Shown: positions 17,538-27,409 of the stretch, in pieces | How the letters are laid out: each line of letters opens with the position of its first letter | Numbering within the stretch: position 1 is the first letter of the stretch | DNA from: Granulicella sp. L60 | GTDB lineage: Bacteria; Acidobacteriota; Terriglobia; Terriglobales; Acidobacteriaceae | Direction of reading: 5' to 3' | Length of the DNA: 64,000 nt | Assembly (NCBI RefSeq): GCF_009765825.1 | Contig: NZ_LMUR01000018.1 | Span: 574,666-638,665, forward strand | The notes under the pieces: model-generated | Told to the model about the DNA's origin: nothing | Seen by the model: the letters and a program-made list of their open reading frames with translations, nothing else | Database searches by the model: none | Made by a program: the position numbers and the translations under genes

Positions 17538-18947
17538 ATGGCGAAGCAGATGACGATGGGCGTAATTGTGGGCAACCGTGGGTTCTTCCCCAGCCACCTT
17601 GCCACCAGCGGACGGCTGGAGATGATTGCGGCGCTTGAAGCAGCGGGAATCAAGCCGATTGTGTTAACCCCGGAGGAGACTGCGCACGGTGCCGTGGAGA
17701 CCTACGAGGACGCGAAGAAGTGCGCGGCTCTATTTCAAAAGCACGCCAAGGAGATCGACGGCATCATCATCACGCTGCCGAACTTTGGCGAGGAGCGTGG
17801 GCTGGCGGATGCGATACGCCTCTCGAACCTGCAGGTGCCGGTGCTTATCCAGGCCACGCCCGACCACGCTGGCAAGATGACGATTGCGTTTCGCCGCGAC
17901 AGCTTCTGCGGCAAGATGTCGATCTCGAACAACTTGAAGCAGTATGGTATCCCGTACTCACTCACCCGCCTGCACACCGAAGCGCCCGACTCGAATGAGT
18001 TCAAGGCCGATCTGGAGTGGTTCTCCGGCGTCTGTCGCATAGTCCGCGGATTGAAAAACGTACGCTTCGGCGCGATCGGCGCACGCCCCACCGCATTCAA
18101 CACGGTCCGCTACTCGGAGAAACTGCTGGAGCGCTCCGGCATCACCGTCGAAACGCTCGACCTGAGCGAGGTGATGGGACGCATCGGTCGGATGAACGAT
18201 AACGACGATGCCGCGCAGGCCAAGCTGGCTGCAATCAAGAAGTACATCCCGGTCGGCCAGACACCGGAGCTTGCGCTGATGAAGATGGCGAAGCTGGGTG
18301 CGGTGATCGACCAGTGGATGACCGCCAGCGAGCTAACGGTGAGCGCAGTGCAGTGCTGGACCTCCATCGAGGAGTTCCTCGGCATCGTTCCATGCACGGT
18401 CATGAGCATGATGAGCGAGAGTCTGATTCCATCGGCCTGCGAGGTCGACGTTCTGGGCACGCTGAGCATGTATGCGCTTACACTCGCCAGCGAGACGCCG
18501 TCGGCCTTGCTCGACTGGAACAACAACTACGGCGACAACCCCGACAAGGCCGTCTGCTTCCACTGCTCTAACCTGCCGAAGCACTTCTTCAACGAGGTCA
18601 AGATGGACTTCCAGCAGATCATCGCGGGCACCGTCGGCAAGGACAACACGTACGGCACGCTCGACGGCACCGTGAAGGCCGGAGCCATGACCTTCGCGCG
18701 CTTCTCCACGGACGACTTCACCGGCCAGATCGCGGGCTACGTCGGACAGGGCGCGTTCACCAACGATCCGCTGCACACCTTCGGCGGCGCAGGCGTGGTC
18801 GAGATTCCCAACATGCAGCATCTGCTTCGCTATATCTGCGAGAACGGCTTCGAGCATCACGTCGCCGCGAACTTCTCGTCGACGGCCGCTCCGGTCTATG
18901 AAGCTGCGACGAAGTATCTGGGATGGAAGATGCACCAGCACCAGTAG
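17538..18947 (+). CDS. L-fucose/L-arabinose isomerase family protein
   Basis: 469-aa cytoplasmic protein of the fucose/arabinose isomerase-like superfamily (N-terminal Rossmann-like domains, C-terminal metal-binding sugar isomerase domain). Blocks such as VPVLIQATPDHAGKMTIAFRRDSFCGKMSISNNLKQYGIPYS, CWTSIEEFLGIVPCTVMSMMSE and ALLDWNNNYG fit the family, including conserved acidic residues for the divalent metal. GGGAG lies six bases before the ATG. Third gene after the symporter. Substrate cannot be set from sequence; many acidobacterial members are only annotated as fucose isomerase-like. Confidence 0.82.
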   Translation: MAKQMTMGVIVGNRGFFPSHLATSGRLEMIAALEAAGIKPIVLTPEETAHGAVETYEDAKKCAALFQKHAKEIDGIIITLPNFGEERGLADAIRLSNLQVPVLIQATPDHAGKMTIAFRRDSFCGKMSISNNLKQYGIPYSLTRLHTEAPDSNEFKADLEWFSGVCRIVRGLKNVRFGAIGARPTAFNTVRYSEKLLERSGITVETLDLSEVMGRIGRMNDNDDAAQAKLAAIKKYIPVGQTPELALMKMAKLGAVIDQWMTASELTVSAVQCWTSIEEFLGIVPCTVMSMMSESLIPSACEVDVLGTLSMYALTLASETPSALLDWNNNYGDNPDKAVCFHCSNLPKHFFNEVKMDFQQIIAGTVGKDNTYGTLDGTVKAGAMTFARFSTDDFTGQIAGYVGQGAFTNDPLHTFGGAGVVEIPNMQHLLRYICENGFEHHVAANFSSTAAPVYEAATKYLGWKMHQHQ

Positions 18948-18971
18948 CCGCGAGGGCACCGTGGAGTGCAA

Positions 18972-19799
18972 CTACTCCACGGTGTTTCGCAGTGTCCCAA
19001 TGCCGTCGATGGTGATGTGGATCTGGTCGTTGCTCCGCAGCGTGAACGAGTCCGGCGGTACGATGCCTGTACCGGTCAGCAAAAAACATCCGTAGGGAAA
19101 GCTGTGGTCGCGGAAGAGATACTCCACTAACACCTTCGGATCGCGCTTCAACTCCGCCAGCGTCGTCGCAGCAGAAAACTCCGTTTGGCTCTCCCTCAGA
19201 ATGTCGAGACGAATCTGAGTCGAGGTTGGCATCGGCTCCCTCTGAATCAGAATCCCAGGCCCGAGCGCGCAGCTGCGGTCGTAGACCTTGGCCTGGGGCA
19301 GATACAGCGGATTCACGCCCTCAATGTCCCGCGAGCTCATGTCATTCCCCACGGTGTAGCCGATGATCTGGCCGCGAGGATTGATCACAAGCGTAAGCTC
19401 CGGCTCCGGCACGGACCACGTAGCATCGCGGCGAATCTTGACGTGGCTGTCGGGTCCAGCGACCTTGTGCGCGACCGCCTTAAAGAAAAGCTCGGGCCGT
19501 TCGGCGGAGTACACGCGATCATAAAAATCCCCGCCTCCAGCATCCTTCGACTCCTCGATGCGTGCGCTGCGGCTGCGATAGTAAGTCACACCCGAAGCCC
19601 ACACCTCCTGATGCTCAATCGGCGCCAACAGTGCCGCCTTCAAAAGCTGATCCGTAGGCGCTGTCCTCTCAATCGCAGCCGAGAGATAGCGATGCAGATC
19701 GTCGTGAGCGAGCAGCGCATCGAGCGAACTCTCTTCGAGACGGTAGGCGTGATTGTCGTGTGCGACAAATAACTCTTCTGCGGTTCGATACAGTATCAA
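18972..19799 (-). CDS. FAH-family 2-keto-3-deoxy sugar-acid dehydratase-like protein
   Basis: Fumarylacetoacetate-hydrolase-fold enzyme, about 275 aa from a TTG start at 19799, four bases after the upstream dehydratase stop, with GGAAAGGG as ribosome site. A longer ATG start at 19901 would overlap that gene by about 100 bases. Motifs: [43 protein letters not shown] and [14 protein letters not shown] with the acidic metal ligands. This arrangement matches KdaD/XylX-type enzymes that turn 2-keto-3-deoxy-pentonates into alpha-ketoglutarate semialdehyde. Its operon partner is an aldonate dehydratase, so a Weimberg-type route is likely (inference). Alternative: a true FAH or acylpyruvase. Confidence 0.82.
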   Translation of the reverse strand: MILYRTAEELFVAHDNHAYRLEESSLDALLAHDDLHRYLSAAIERTAPTDQLLKAALLAPIEHQEVWASGVTYYRSRSARIEESKDAGGGDFYDRVYSAERPELFFKAVAHKVAGPDSHVKIRRDATWSVPEPELTLVINPRGQIIGYTVGNDMSSRDIEGVNPLYLPQAKVYDRSCALGPGILIQREPMPTSTQIRLDILRESQTEFSAATTLAELKRDPKVLVEYLFRDHSFPYGCFLLTGTGIVPPDSFTLRSNDQIHITIDGIGTLRNTVE

Positions 19800-19803
19800 G
19801 GCT

Positions 19804-21711
19804 TCAACCCTTTCCCAGGAATGCTGCTTGTGATATTTGCGATGTGCCGGCGGATGCTTTTCGTCCCTTGTCCAGTAAGCCTGTGATGGCGTCGACGTCA
19901 TAGACGCAGCCTCCCCAGATGCCTCCGCTGGCCTGCACCAGCGCTGCCCACAGGCGAGTGTCGTCGGGCAAAGACGGATGCGGGCTTAGATCCGGCCGCA
20001 ACGGACGCTGCGCCAGAACACGCGTGCCCGCCTCTGCACCGTAGGTAGTCTGAGCATCACCAATGAGATTGACGGTGCCAACAAGATTGTTGCGATCAAT
20101 CGTAATCTCGATGCGGTCGCCATCCTGCAACCTGCCCAACGCGCCGCCCGCGAGAGCCTCAGGGGAGATGTGCCCAATACACGCGCCGGTCGAGACTCCA
20201 CTGAAGCGCGCATCGGTAAGCACCGCGACGTGCTTTCCAAACGGAAGCGCCTTGAGCGCAGAGGTGATCTGATAGATCTCCTGCATACCCGCACCCGCCG
20301 GGCCGCAGCAGATGAGGACAAGCACATCATCCTCAACGATGCCCCCGTTCTTGATCGCGTGAATCGCGGCAGCCTCCGTGATGAAGACCTTCGCCGGACC
20401 AACGTGACGGTAAGTGCCGTCCGCATCGATCAGGCTCGGATCGATAGACGTGCTCTTAATCACAGAGCCCTCAGGAGCAATATTTCCGACAGGGAAGCAG
20501 ACAGTAGAAGTAAGGCCGCGAGAGCGAGCGCGGTCGGGCGACATGATGACGTTGTCAGGATCGATGCCGTCCTGCTCAAGCAGATTTTTGCGCAGGGTAT
20601 GGCGGCGCGGGCTGTCCTGCCACCAGTCGAGCACATGGTCGAGCGTGTCTCCCGTCACCGTCTTCACGCTTACATCCAGAAGCCCCGCACGGCGCAGATG
20701 CAGCATCACCTCGGGTGCGCCGCCTGCGAGGAAGACCTGCACGGTCGCGTAGTTACCCGGTCCATTGGGCAGCGCGTCCACGATGCGTGGCACTTGCCGG
20801 TTGATATGCGCCCAATCAGAAGAAGATGGCCGCTTGAGCTTTGCCGCGTGCGCGATCGCAGGAAGATGCAGCAGCAGGTTCGTCGATCCGCCAAACGCCG
20901 CATGAACAACCATAGCGTTGTTGACGGAGGCGTCGGTAAGAACGTCAGCCGTACCCATGCCAAGCTGAAGCATTCTGAGAATCGCGCGTGCGGAGCGCTT
21001 CGCCGCATCGAGCCAGATAGGCTGACCCGACGGCCCCAGCGCAGAGTGGGGAAGCGCGAGCCCAAGCGCCTCCGCGATGACCTGCGACGTAGCCGCTGTG
21101 CCGAGAAACTGGCAGCCTCCGCCCGGTGTCGCACACGCACGGCAGCCGATCTCGGCGGCGTACTCCAGCGTGATCTGATGCTGAGCAAACCGCGCCCCAA
21201 TCGTCTGTACTTTTCCCGCGTCTTCTCCGTTCTCCGGCAGCAGCGTAACGCCGCCGGGAATCAGCACGCTGGGCAGAGCATCCGACGACGCCAGCGCCAT
21301 CATCATTGCAGGAAGGCCCTTGTCGCAGGTCGCCACGCCAATCACGCCGACGCGAGTTGGAAGCGAGCGCATCAATCGCCGCAGCACAATGGCCGCATCG
21401 TTGCGAAAGGGAAGCGAGTCCAGCATGCCGGTGGTGCCCTGGGTGCGGCCATCGCATGGGTCGGTGCAGGCTCCCGCGAAGGGAACGGCGCGCATGGTCT
21501 TCAACTCGCGTGCAGCCTCAGCGACCAGCGCACCTACCTCCCAGTGACCCGTGTGGAAGCCGAGCGCGATGGGAGTGCCGTCCTCCGCGCGAAGGCCGCC
21601 GTGCGTGCTGAGAATAAGTACCTCCGGCCCGAGCACATGAGCCGGGTCCCATCCCATGCCGACATTCATGCTGAGGCCGAAGAGATTCCCCGAAGGCTGC
21701 GTCAGCAGCAT
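19804..21711 (-). CDS. YjhG/YagF-type aldonate (D-xylonate) dehydratase
   Basis: IlvD/Edd-family Fe-S dehydratase that removes water from a sugar acid to give a 2-keto-3-deoxy acid. At least 635 aa. Strong match to E. coli Yjh[18 protein letters not shown] block (here [15 protein letters not shown]), [69 protein letters not shown] and [17 protein letters not shown]; Fe-S cysteines are in the DPCDG, TCDKG and GGGCQF blocks. The first ATG (21711) falls inside the conserved N-terminus: about 36 further in-frame codons (to 21819) match YjhG (LLPITPEM joins LLTQPSG) but offer no ATG, GTG or TTG. Operon with the FAH gene; MFS carrier upstream. Confidence 0.93.
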   Translation of the reverse strand: MLLTQPSGNLFGLSMNVGMGWDPAHVLGPEVLILSTHGGLRAEDGTPIALGFHTGHWEVGALVAEAARELKTMRAVPFAGACTDPCDGRTQGTTGMLDSLPFRNDAAIVLRRLMRSLPTRVGVIGVATCDKGLPAMMMALASSDALPSVLIPGGVTLLPENGEDAGKVQTIGARFAQHQITLEYAAEIGCRACATPGGGCQFLGTAATSQVIAEALGLALPHSALGPSGQPIWLDAAKRSARAILRMLQLGMGTADVLTDASVNNAMVVHAAFGGSTNLLLHLPAIAHAAKLKRPSSSDWAHINRQVPRIVDALPNGPGNYATVQVFLAGGAPEVMLHLRRAGLLDVSVKTVTGDTLDHVLDWWQDSPRRHTLRKNLLEQDGIDPDNVIMSPDRARSRGLTSTVCFPVGNIAPEGSVIKSTSIDPSLIDADGTYRHVGPAKVFITEAAAIHAIKNGGIVEDDVLVLICCGPAGAGMQEIYQITSALKALPFGKHVAVLTDARFSGVSTGACIGHISPEALAGGALGRLQDGDRIEITIDRNNLVGTVNLIGDAQTTYGAEAGTRVLAQRPLRPDLSPHPSLPDDTRLWAALVQASGGIWGGCVYDVDAITGLLDKGRKASAGTSQISQAAFLGKG

Positions 21712-21881
21712 CTCCGGCGTAATGGGAAGAAGACCGGCCGGTCCCGGTGCATGGGTCGCAACAGCGCTCAGTGCGAAGTCTGCGCTCTCCAGAACGGATG
21801 TGAGGGATATCTCCTGAATGGTGGCCCCTAATGTTTATTGATTATGAAGAAGTTGGTTTTGGCGGCGAGCCTCGCCGGAGG

Positions 21882-23213
21882 CTAGATCGTCTCCACGTCG
21901 AGAGGAAGTGTAGCCAGCGTATTATTCGACGCGCCGCGCATGCACAGGATGATGATACCGGAGAGCATCAACGAGATCGACATCAGCAGAAAGCCCGCTT
22001 TAGAACTGCCCGTACGCGCCGTAAGTTCGCCAACCACCCAGATGCCGACGAAGCCGCCCAGAGCGCCACAGCTGTTCACAAGTGCCGTAACCTCCCCAGC
22101 CACGTTCTTCGAGATCATCTCCGGAACGATCGCGAAGAAGGGACCGTAGGGTGCGTACATCGCGCTGCCCGCGACGACCAGAAATCCATAGGCCCACCAG
22201 AAGCTGTGCCCCGTCGTCGCGTAAGAGCCGAAGAGACAGACCCCCGCAACCATCAGAAATGGCCAGACGAAGCGTTTGCGGCGAAAGCTGCGGTCGGAGT
22301 AGTGCGCGACCACAAGCATCAGGATCACCGCAAGAAGATACGGAACCCCACCCAGCAGTCCGGTGATCGCGATACCGCGCGCCGCACCCTTCTGAATGAC
22401 GCTCGGCAGCCACAGCACAAATCCATAAACCCCTGCGCTCCAGAAGAAATACTGGATGCAGAGCCAGATCACGTTCGGGTTGCGCAGCGCCGACTCCATG
22501 TCCGCGACCTGCGGGATAAGCCACTGCTCGCGCTCTAGCTCCTGTCGAAGCTCGCTGCAGGTGTCTTCGCTCATCCACGATGCGTCTTCCGGCCGGTCGC
22601 GGATGATGATGAGCCAGAAGACCGCCCACACCAGCGCCGGAACGCCTTCGACGACGAAGGTCATCTGCCAGCCGATCGCCCGGATCAAATACCCCGTCGC
22701 AGCCGACATCCACAGCACCGTAACCGGATTGCCGAGCATCAGAATCGTGTTGGTCCTGGACCGCTCCGCACGCGTAAACCAGTTGGTCAGCAGGATCAGC
22801 ATCGCAGGCAGGATGAAGCTCTCCGAGATGCCGAGCAGAAGCCGGTCGAACGCCAGCAGCCAGAAGTTGTGAATGACGCCGGTCAGCGATGCCAGCACAC
22901 TCCAACTGATCAGCGCCACAAAGATGAGTCTGCGGGCGCTCTTGCGTCTGGCATAGGCCGCGCCCGGAACCTGGAAGAGAAAGTAGCCCAGAAAGAAGAG
23001 GGAACCAAGCAACGCAGAGCGTGACTCGCTGATATGAAGCGTCCGTGCCAGCCCCGCTGCGGCGCCGAAGCCGTAGTTCGCGCGATCGAGATAGGCCAGG
23101 CTGTAGGTGATAAAGACGGCGGGCAGGATGATCAGCCAGCGCCGTCGCATCTCGGACCGCATCCGGGCCGCATCCTGCGTGGGTCCAGCAACCGTTTGGA
23201 GAGGCTTCGTCAT
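21882..23213 (-). CDS. MFS transporter, anion:cation symporter family
   Basis: 443 aa, about twelve membrane segments. RRRWLIILPAVFITYSLAYLDRANYGFGAA in helix 1 (the LDRANY/LDRxN motif) and GYFLFQVPGAAYARRKSARR mark the ACS family that imports hexuronates, galactonate, tartrate and similar organic anions. It lies just upstream of the dehydratase and FAH genes on the same strand, about 60 bases from the extended dehydratase frame, so it probably brings in the sugar acid that pathway consumes. No regulator gene is adjacent. Confidence 0.9.
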   Translation of the reverse strand: MTKPLQTVAGPTQDAARMRSEMRRRWLIILPAVFITYSLAYLDRANYGFGAAAGLARTLHISESRSALLGSLFFLGYFLFQVPGAAYARRKSARRLIFVALISWSVLASLTGVIHNFWLLAFDRLLLGISESFILPAMLILLTNWFTRAERSRTNTILMLGNPVTVLWMSAATGYLIRAIGWQMTFVVEGVPALVWAVFWLIIIRDRPEDASWMSEDTCSELRQELEREQWLIPQVADMESALRNPNVIWLCIQYFFWSAGVYGFVLWLPSVIQKGAARGIAITGLLGGVPYLLAVILMLVVAHYSDRSFRRKRFVWPFLMVAGVCLFGSYATTGHSFWWAYGFLVVAGSAMYAPYGPFFAIVPEMISKNVAGEVTALVNSCGALGGFVGIWVVGELTARTGSSKAGFLLMSISLMLSGIIILCMRGASNNTLATLPLDVETI

Positions 23214-23407
23214 AGTCTGCGCTTGCGGGACGGGCGTATCAGCAAAGAGCGATCGATTTCACTTAAGCGAATTTATTCGAGTCGAAGTTTAAATCCGGCT
23301 GAGCAAACCACTTTTACGTCGCACCAAGCCTACACTACCGGCTAGACCCTCGTCACACCCCACCCGGCGCCGCGCAGACGCCGGATGAGGAGATCTTCCA
23401 CGCAGCG

Positions 23408-23878
23408 TTACAGTCCAAGCTCGCTCAACCCCGGATGATCGTCCGGCCGGCGTCCCAGCGGCCAGTGATACAGCCGCTCCGACTCCTTGATCGGCAGGTC
23501 GTTGATCGACGCATGCCGAAACTTCATGATGCCCGCCTCGTCGAACTCCCAGTTTTCATTCCCGTACGAACGAAACCAGCTCCCGGCGTCGTCCCTCCAC
23601 TCATAGGCGAACCGCACGGCGATGCGGTTGCCCCCGAACGCCCACAGCTCCTTAATCAGCCTGTAGTCGAGCTCCCGGTTCCACTTGCGGGTCAGGAACT
23701 CGATAATCTGCTCGCGCCCGGTAACAAACTCAGCGCGATTGCGCCACTTACTGTCGAGCGTGTAGGCCAGGGCCACCTGTCCGGGTGTGCGCGAGTTCCA
23801 GCCGTCCTCAGCCTTGCGTACCTTTTGGATTGCGGTCTCCAGCGTGAATGGGGGAACTAGCGAAGTTGGTGTCGTCAT
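23408..23878 (-). CDS. DUF1348 / NTF2-like protein
   Basis: 156 aa, start ATG at 23878 with AAGGAG six bases upstream (an ATG eight codons earlier lacks one). Matches the DUF1348 family: [71 protein letters not shown] and a C-terminal [15 protein letters not shown]. The fold is NTF2-like, as in SnoaL and ketosteroid isomerases, but no reaction is established. A hairpin followed by nine T lies 120 bases upstream on the same strand and may attenuate it. Confidence 0.88.
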   Translation of the reverse strand: MTTPTSLVPPFTLETAIQKVRKAEDGWNSRTPGQVALAYTLDSKWRNRAEFVTGREQIIEFLTRKWNRELDYRLIKELWAFGGNRIAVRFAYEWRDDAGSWFRSYGNENWEFDEAGIMKFRHASINDLPIKESERLYHWPLGRRPDDHPGLSELGL

Positions 23879-24260
23879 GGTGCGCTCCTTGTGCGTGAGC
23901 AAATCTGTTCGTGATCATTCATCAAATGGATGCCGGAAGTGAAGGCATAATTCAGAACGTACCAGGTAGAGTAGGTATCCCCGACCTTGGATTCTTATTC
24001 AAAAAAAAAGATACCGTTATGGGATACCGAAGGGAAGCCACGGTATCAAAGGCGGTGAATTATCGGCAAAGCCGCTAAAGTATCTACAAGGGATGCCGAT
24101 GACTTCAAATATTATCCTGTAGCTGTAGGCGCAACTTTCCTTCTCAACGTCTGTCTAAGCAAGTACGCGGTCGTTTGTGTACCTGCGTTTGGCCGTCTCA
24201 GATCGTCGTGTGTGGGCCCCAAGCCACCCCGTAACCCTGCAGTAAGGTAGAACATAATCC
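23879..24260. other. Divergent intergenic region between DUF1348 and S53 protease genes
   Basis: About 380 bases with no gene I can support. It holds the hairpin and T-run element at 24001-24047 (listed separately) and another possible stem, ATCGGC (24062-24067) with GCCGAT (24095-24100), whose 5' arm can instead pair with GCCG at 24071-24074. The remaining ~160 bases before the protease start show no recognised riboswitch consensus. Confidence 0.5.
24001..24047 (-). terminator. Attenuator-like hairpin with alternative arms and T9
   Basis: On the minus strand GATACCG (24041-24047) can pair with CGGTATC at 24023-24029 or with a second identical CGGTATC at 24010-24016. The latter sits directly before a run of nine T (24001-24009). 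One pairing gives a Rho-independent terminator, the other leaves the T-run without its stem. It lies upstream of the DUF1348 gene, so it may control read-through into it. Read by eye; no ligand-binding domain recognised. Confidence 0.6.
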
Positions 24261-27221
24261 ATGCGTAGCCGCCTGATCTCTCGTCCCTTCCTCCCTGCCG
24301 CCCTACTTCTTACAACGTTTCCGACACTCGCTCACGCGGCGGTGCAGGACCGTATCGCCAGCGCCGTCAACAGCGGCAGCCGCGTTCCAATAACGGGCAC
24401 CGTCTCGCCCCGGGCAAAGCGCTCTGCTGACCTCGGCCAGGCCCCGAGCAATCAGAAGCTCGACGCTCTCTCCCTGCGCTTCAGCATGACGGCCGCGCAA
24501 CAGGCCGATATTACGCAGCTCTCGGCCGCCCAGCAGACCCCAGGCTCACCCCAGTACCACCAGTGGCTGACCCCGGAGCAGTACGGCGCGCGCTTCGGCC
24601 TCAGCAGCGGCGACATGGCCAAGGTCACCGCCTGGCTCACCAGCCAGGGCTTTACCATCAACTCGGTCGCCCGCAGTTCGACGTTCATCACCTTCAGCGG
24701 AACCGTCGCGCAGGCGCAGCAGGCCTTCTCTACCACCATTCACAAGGTCTCTTACCTCGGCGAGCAGCACATCGCAAACCTCACCGAGCCAACCTTGCCC
24801 TCCGCCGTCGCCAACGTGGTAACCGGCATCACCGGCCTGAACGACTTCAAGGCGAAGCCCCATTCGCGCCCCCGCAGCCTGACGCCGGAGCCTGCCTACA
24901 CCCAGACCATCAACGGAACCACCAGCCACTACATCGCGCCGGCCGACCTCTACACCATCTATAACTATCCGCCCTCCTCCAGCAGCATTACTGGAACCGG
25001 CATCACCATCGCCGTCATGGGTCAGACCGAGATCGTCCCCGCGGACATCACTGCCTTTCAGACCGCGGCTGGCCTGCCGTCCAAGGCCCCAACGCAACAG
25101 TATGTCGCAACGACCAACTTTCCAACTCCCGCCAGCCTAGGTATATCCCCAGGCGATGTCGATGAAGCCCACCTGGATAATGAGTGGTCCAACGCATCCG
25201 CGCCTGGAGCCTCGATCCTTTACGTCTACGGCCCGGATGTCTTCGCCCAATCCCTGACCACCGCCATCGATAGCAAGGTCGCACCCATCATCACCATCAG
25301 CTACGGCGCATGCGAGAGCGCGTTCGGTGCTTCTTCGATCAACAGCTACAACCAGATGTTCCAGCAGGCAAACGTTGAGGGCATGACCATCATCTCCGCA
25401 GCCGGAGACACCGGCGCTACCGACTGCGATGCCGTAGGTCTCGCCTCCGAAGGCCTTGCCGTCGACTTCCCCGGCAGCTCTCCCTACGTCATATCCGCTG
25501 GCGGCTCCATGTTCAGTGGCGATGTGACCACCCCAGGCACATACTGGAGCTCTGCAAACTCTACTACCGGGACCAACAGCGGCTCCGCTCTCTCGTATAT
25601 TCCCGAGCAGCCCTGGAACGAGACCACCGCCACAGCAGGCCTTGGCGATGGCGTCACAAGTAGCTTTGGATCTGGCGGCGGAGGCGCAAGCGTCTTCTTT
25701 GGCAAACCGTCATGGCAGCAGGGCACAGGCGCAGGCGCTACCCCGGCCGACGGCGCCCGCGACGTTCCGGACTTCTCCCTCAACGCCGCCGCCATCCACG
25801 ATGGATATATCGTCTGCACCTCCGGCTCCGGTACGAACGATCTGCCGTGCACAACCGGGTTCCTCACCTCCAATGGGCAGCCAAGCGTCTTTGGCGGCAC
25901 ATCCTTTGTTGCGCCGACCTTCGCCGGCATCCTCGCCAGGGTTGAGCAGCAGCTTGGCAGCGCCGCAGCGGGCGGTCTCGGCAACATCGGTCCCACCCTA
26001 TATGGTCTGGCGAACGGTCCTACCTATGGCACGATCTTCCACGACATTACGACAGGCAACAATTCTGTTCCTTGCTCGCAAGGGACGTTGAACTGCCCGA
26101 ACGGCGGCGCAATCGGCTTCAACGCAGGTACAGGTTACGATCAGGCCTCCGGTCTCGGCAGCCTTAACGTCGCCAACCTTGTTAGCGGCTGGAGCAGCGC
26201 AACCGCGACCGGCGTCGGCGGCGGCACCAGCGGCTGCAATCCAACCACCCCCACCACGGGCACCTCAACCTGCATCACCACCACCAGCCTGACGACAACC
26301 GCAACCGCCCTCTGCGGAGTGAGCGGAACCGTGGGCCTGAGCGCGACCGTAACGGGCATCATCTCCGGCACGATACCTACCGGGACGGTCCAGTTCTTAG
26401 TGGATAACGCAGTCGTTGGCACAGCTCCTCTCAGCAACGGTGTCGCAACCTATAATCTCGTAACGTCTTCGCTTACGTCGGGTGGTCATACGGTCACCGC
26501 GGCCTATCTGGGCGATCCAAACTACTCCGGCTCAAAAGGCACGCTCTTCCAAGGAGCCAACCAGAGTCCAGTCATTATCCAGAATGGAACTTCGAGCCAG
26601 TCCTATCCGAACGGCGCCATCGCATCGCTCGACGTCGTTTCATCCACCAAACCTGACTTCTCGCTCACGCCATGCACTGCGCCCATCTCGGTCAACCCAG
26701 GCGCTACCGCAACCGGCATCGCCTTTACCGTGACGCCGTTCAACGGCTTCACCGGCCCCGTCAATCTCACCGTCACCAATAACGAAGGCATGGCCGCTAC
26801 AACCTCCTTCTCCGTGGCTCCGGTCAACATCACCACCTCAGCCGGCGTTGCGACCTCCTTCGTCATCGTGGCCTCTGAGACCAGCACAGCAGCCACCGCA
26901 GCGATCAAAGCGAAACAACAACCCTCAGGCAGAATGCCTTGGTATGCTGCCGGATCCGGTGCGACACTTGGCTGTCTGTTGTTGATCGCCTTACCGCGTC
27001 GCCGCCGTTGGGGAGCCCTGCTCGCAGCAGTGATCTCGATAGCGGCTTTCACCGCCGTCGGTTGCTCGAACACGTCGAACACAGGCGGAGCCGGTGGCGG
27101 TACTCCCACAAATCCCGGTCAGACTGTGACCCCAGCGGCTGCCGGCACGTACTCTTTTGTCATCACCGCTGTCTCGGGAAGCTTGGTTCACAGCACATTT
27201 GTAACTGTAACCGTTCCATAA
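24261..27221 (+). CDS. Secreted S53 (kumamolisin/sedolisin) serine-carboxyl protease
   Basis: 986 aa. Signal peptide about 1-27 (cleavage after TLAHA). Pro-kumamolisin activation domain roughly 35-200, catalytic domain roughly 210-640. The S53 catalytic residues are visible: Glu302 and Asp306 in DEAHLDNEW, Asp383 in AAGDTGATD, Ser548 in FGGTSFVAP. The Ca-binding end DITTG...GFNAGTGYDQASGLGSLN is present. After it come Thr/Ser-rich linker and Ig-like repeat (bacterial Big-type) sequence, then a hydrophobic segment followed by RRRR and another hydrophobic stretch, as in acidobacterial cell-surface S53 proteins. Acid-active extracellular peptidase by family. A strong terminator follows. Confidence 0.93.
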   Translation: MRSRLISRPFLPAALLLTTFPTLAHAAVQDRIASAVNSGSRVPITGTVSPRAKRSADLGQAPSNQKLDALSLRFSMTAAQQADITQLSAAQQTPGSPQYHQWLTPEQYGARFGLSSGDMAKVTAWLTSQGFTINSVARSSTFITFSGTVAQAQQAFSTTIHKVSYLGEQHIANLTEPTLPSAVANVVTGITGLNDFKAKPHSRPRSLTPEPAYTQTINGTTSHYIAPADLYTIYNYPPSSSSITGTGITIAVMGQTEIVPADITAFQTAAGLPSKAPTQQYVATTNFPTPASLGISPGDVDEAHLDNEWSNASAPGASILYVYGPDVFAQSLTTAIDSKVAPIITISYGACESAFGASSINSYNQMFQQANVEGMTIISAAGDTGATDCDAVGLASEGLAVDFPGSSPYVISAGGSMFSGDVTTPGTYWSSANSTTGTNSGSALSYIPEQPWNETTATAGLGDGVTSSFGSGGGGASVFFGKPSWQQGTGAGATPADGARDVPDFSLNAAAIHDGYIVCTSGSGTNDLPCTTGFLTSNGQPSVFGGTSFVAPTFAGILARVEQQLGSAAAGGLGNIGPTLYGLANGPTYGTIFHDITTGNNSVPCSQGTLNCPNGGAIGFNAGTGYDQASGLGSLNVANLVSGWSSATATGVGGGTSGCNPTTPTTGTSTCITTTSLTTTATALCGVSGTVGLSATVTGIISGTIPTGTVQFLVDNAVVGTAPLSNGVATYNLVTSSLTSGGHTVTAAYLGDPNYSGSKGTLFQGANQSPVIIQNGTSSQSYPNGAIASLDVVSSTKPDFSLTPCTAPISVNPGATATGIAFTVTPFNGFTGPVNLTVTNNEGMAATTSFSVAPVNITTSAGVATSFVIVASETSTAATAAIKAKQQPSGRMPWYAAGSGATLGCLLLIALPRRRRWGALLAAVISIAAFTAVGCSNTSNTGGAGGGTPTNPGQTVTPAAAGTYSFVITAVSGSLVHSTFVTVTVP

Positions 27222-27240
27222 CGTTTCAGATGCATTACGT

Positions 27241-27283
27241 AATATGGCCGCGTCTATCTCATAGACGCGGCCATATTCTTTTT
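27241..27283 (+). terminator. Rho-independent terminator of the S53 protease gene
   Basis: Perfect 17-bp stem (27241-27257 with 27261-27277) closed by a 3-base loop CTC and followed by CTTTTT. It begins 19 bases after the protease stop. Confidence 0.93.
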
Positions 27284-27409
27284 ACGAAGTCATTCTTGTA
27301 TAGAGATCTTCGTCATTCTTGAGTAAAAATCGTCGTCACTCTGAGCGAAGCGAAGAAACCCTGTATTTCTGTTGAAGCGCCTCGCTCCGCACCATAAAGG
27401 AAAAACGGC

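Noticed and set aside
20170..21831. 553-codon frame opposite the aldonate dehydratase
   Set aside because: Antisense with Arg/His/Gln-rich composition; the dehydratase is clearly real.
24001..24110. Possible c-di-GMP-I riboswitch because of GCAAAGCC
   Set aside because: The AAACC half, the GAAA-loop P2 hairpin and the second P3 half of the consensus are missing. The arms fit an attenuator on the other strand better.
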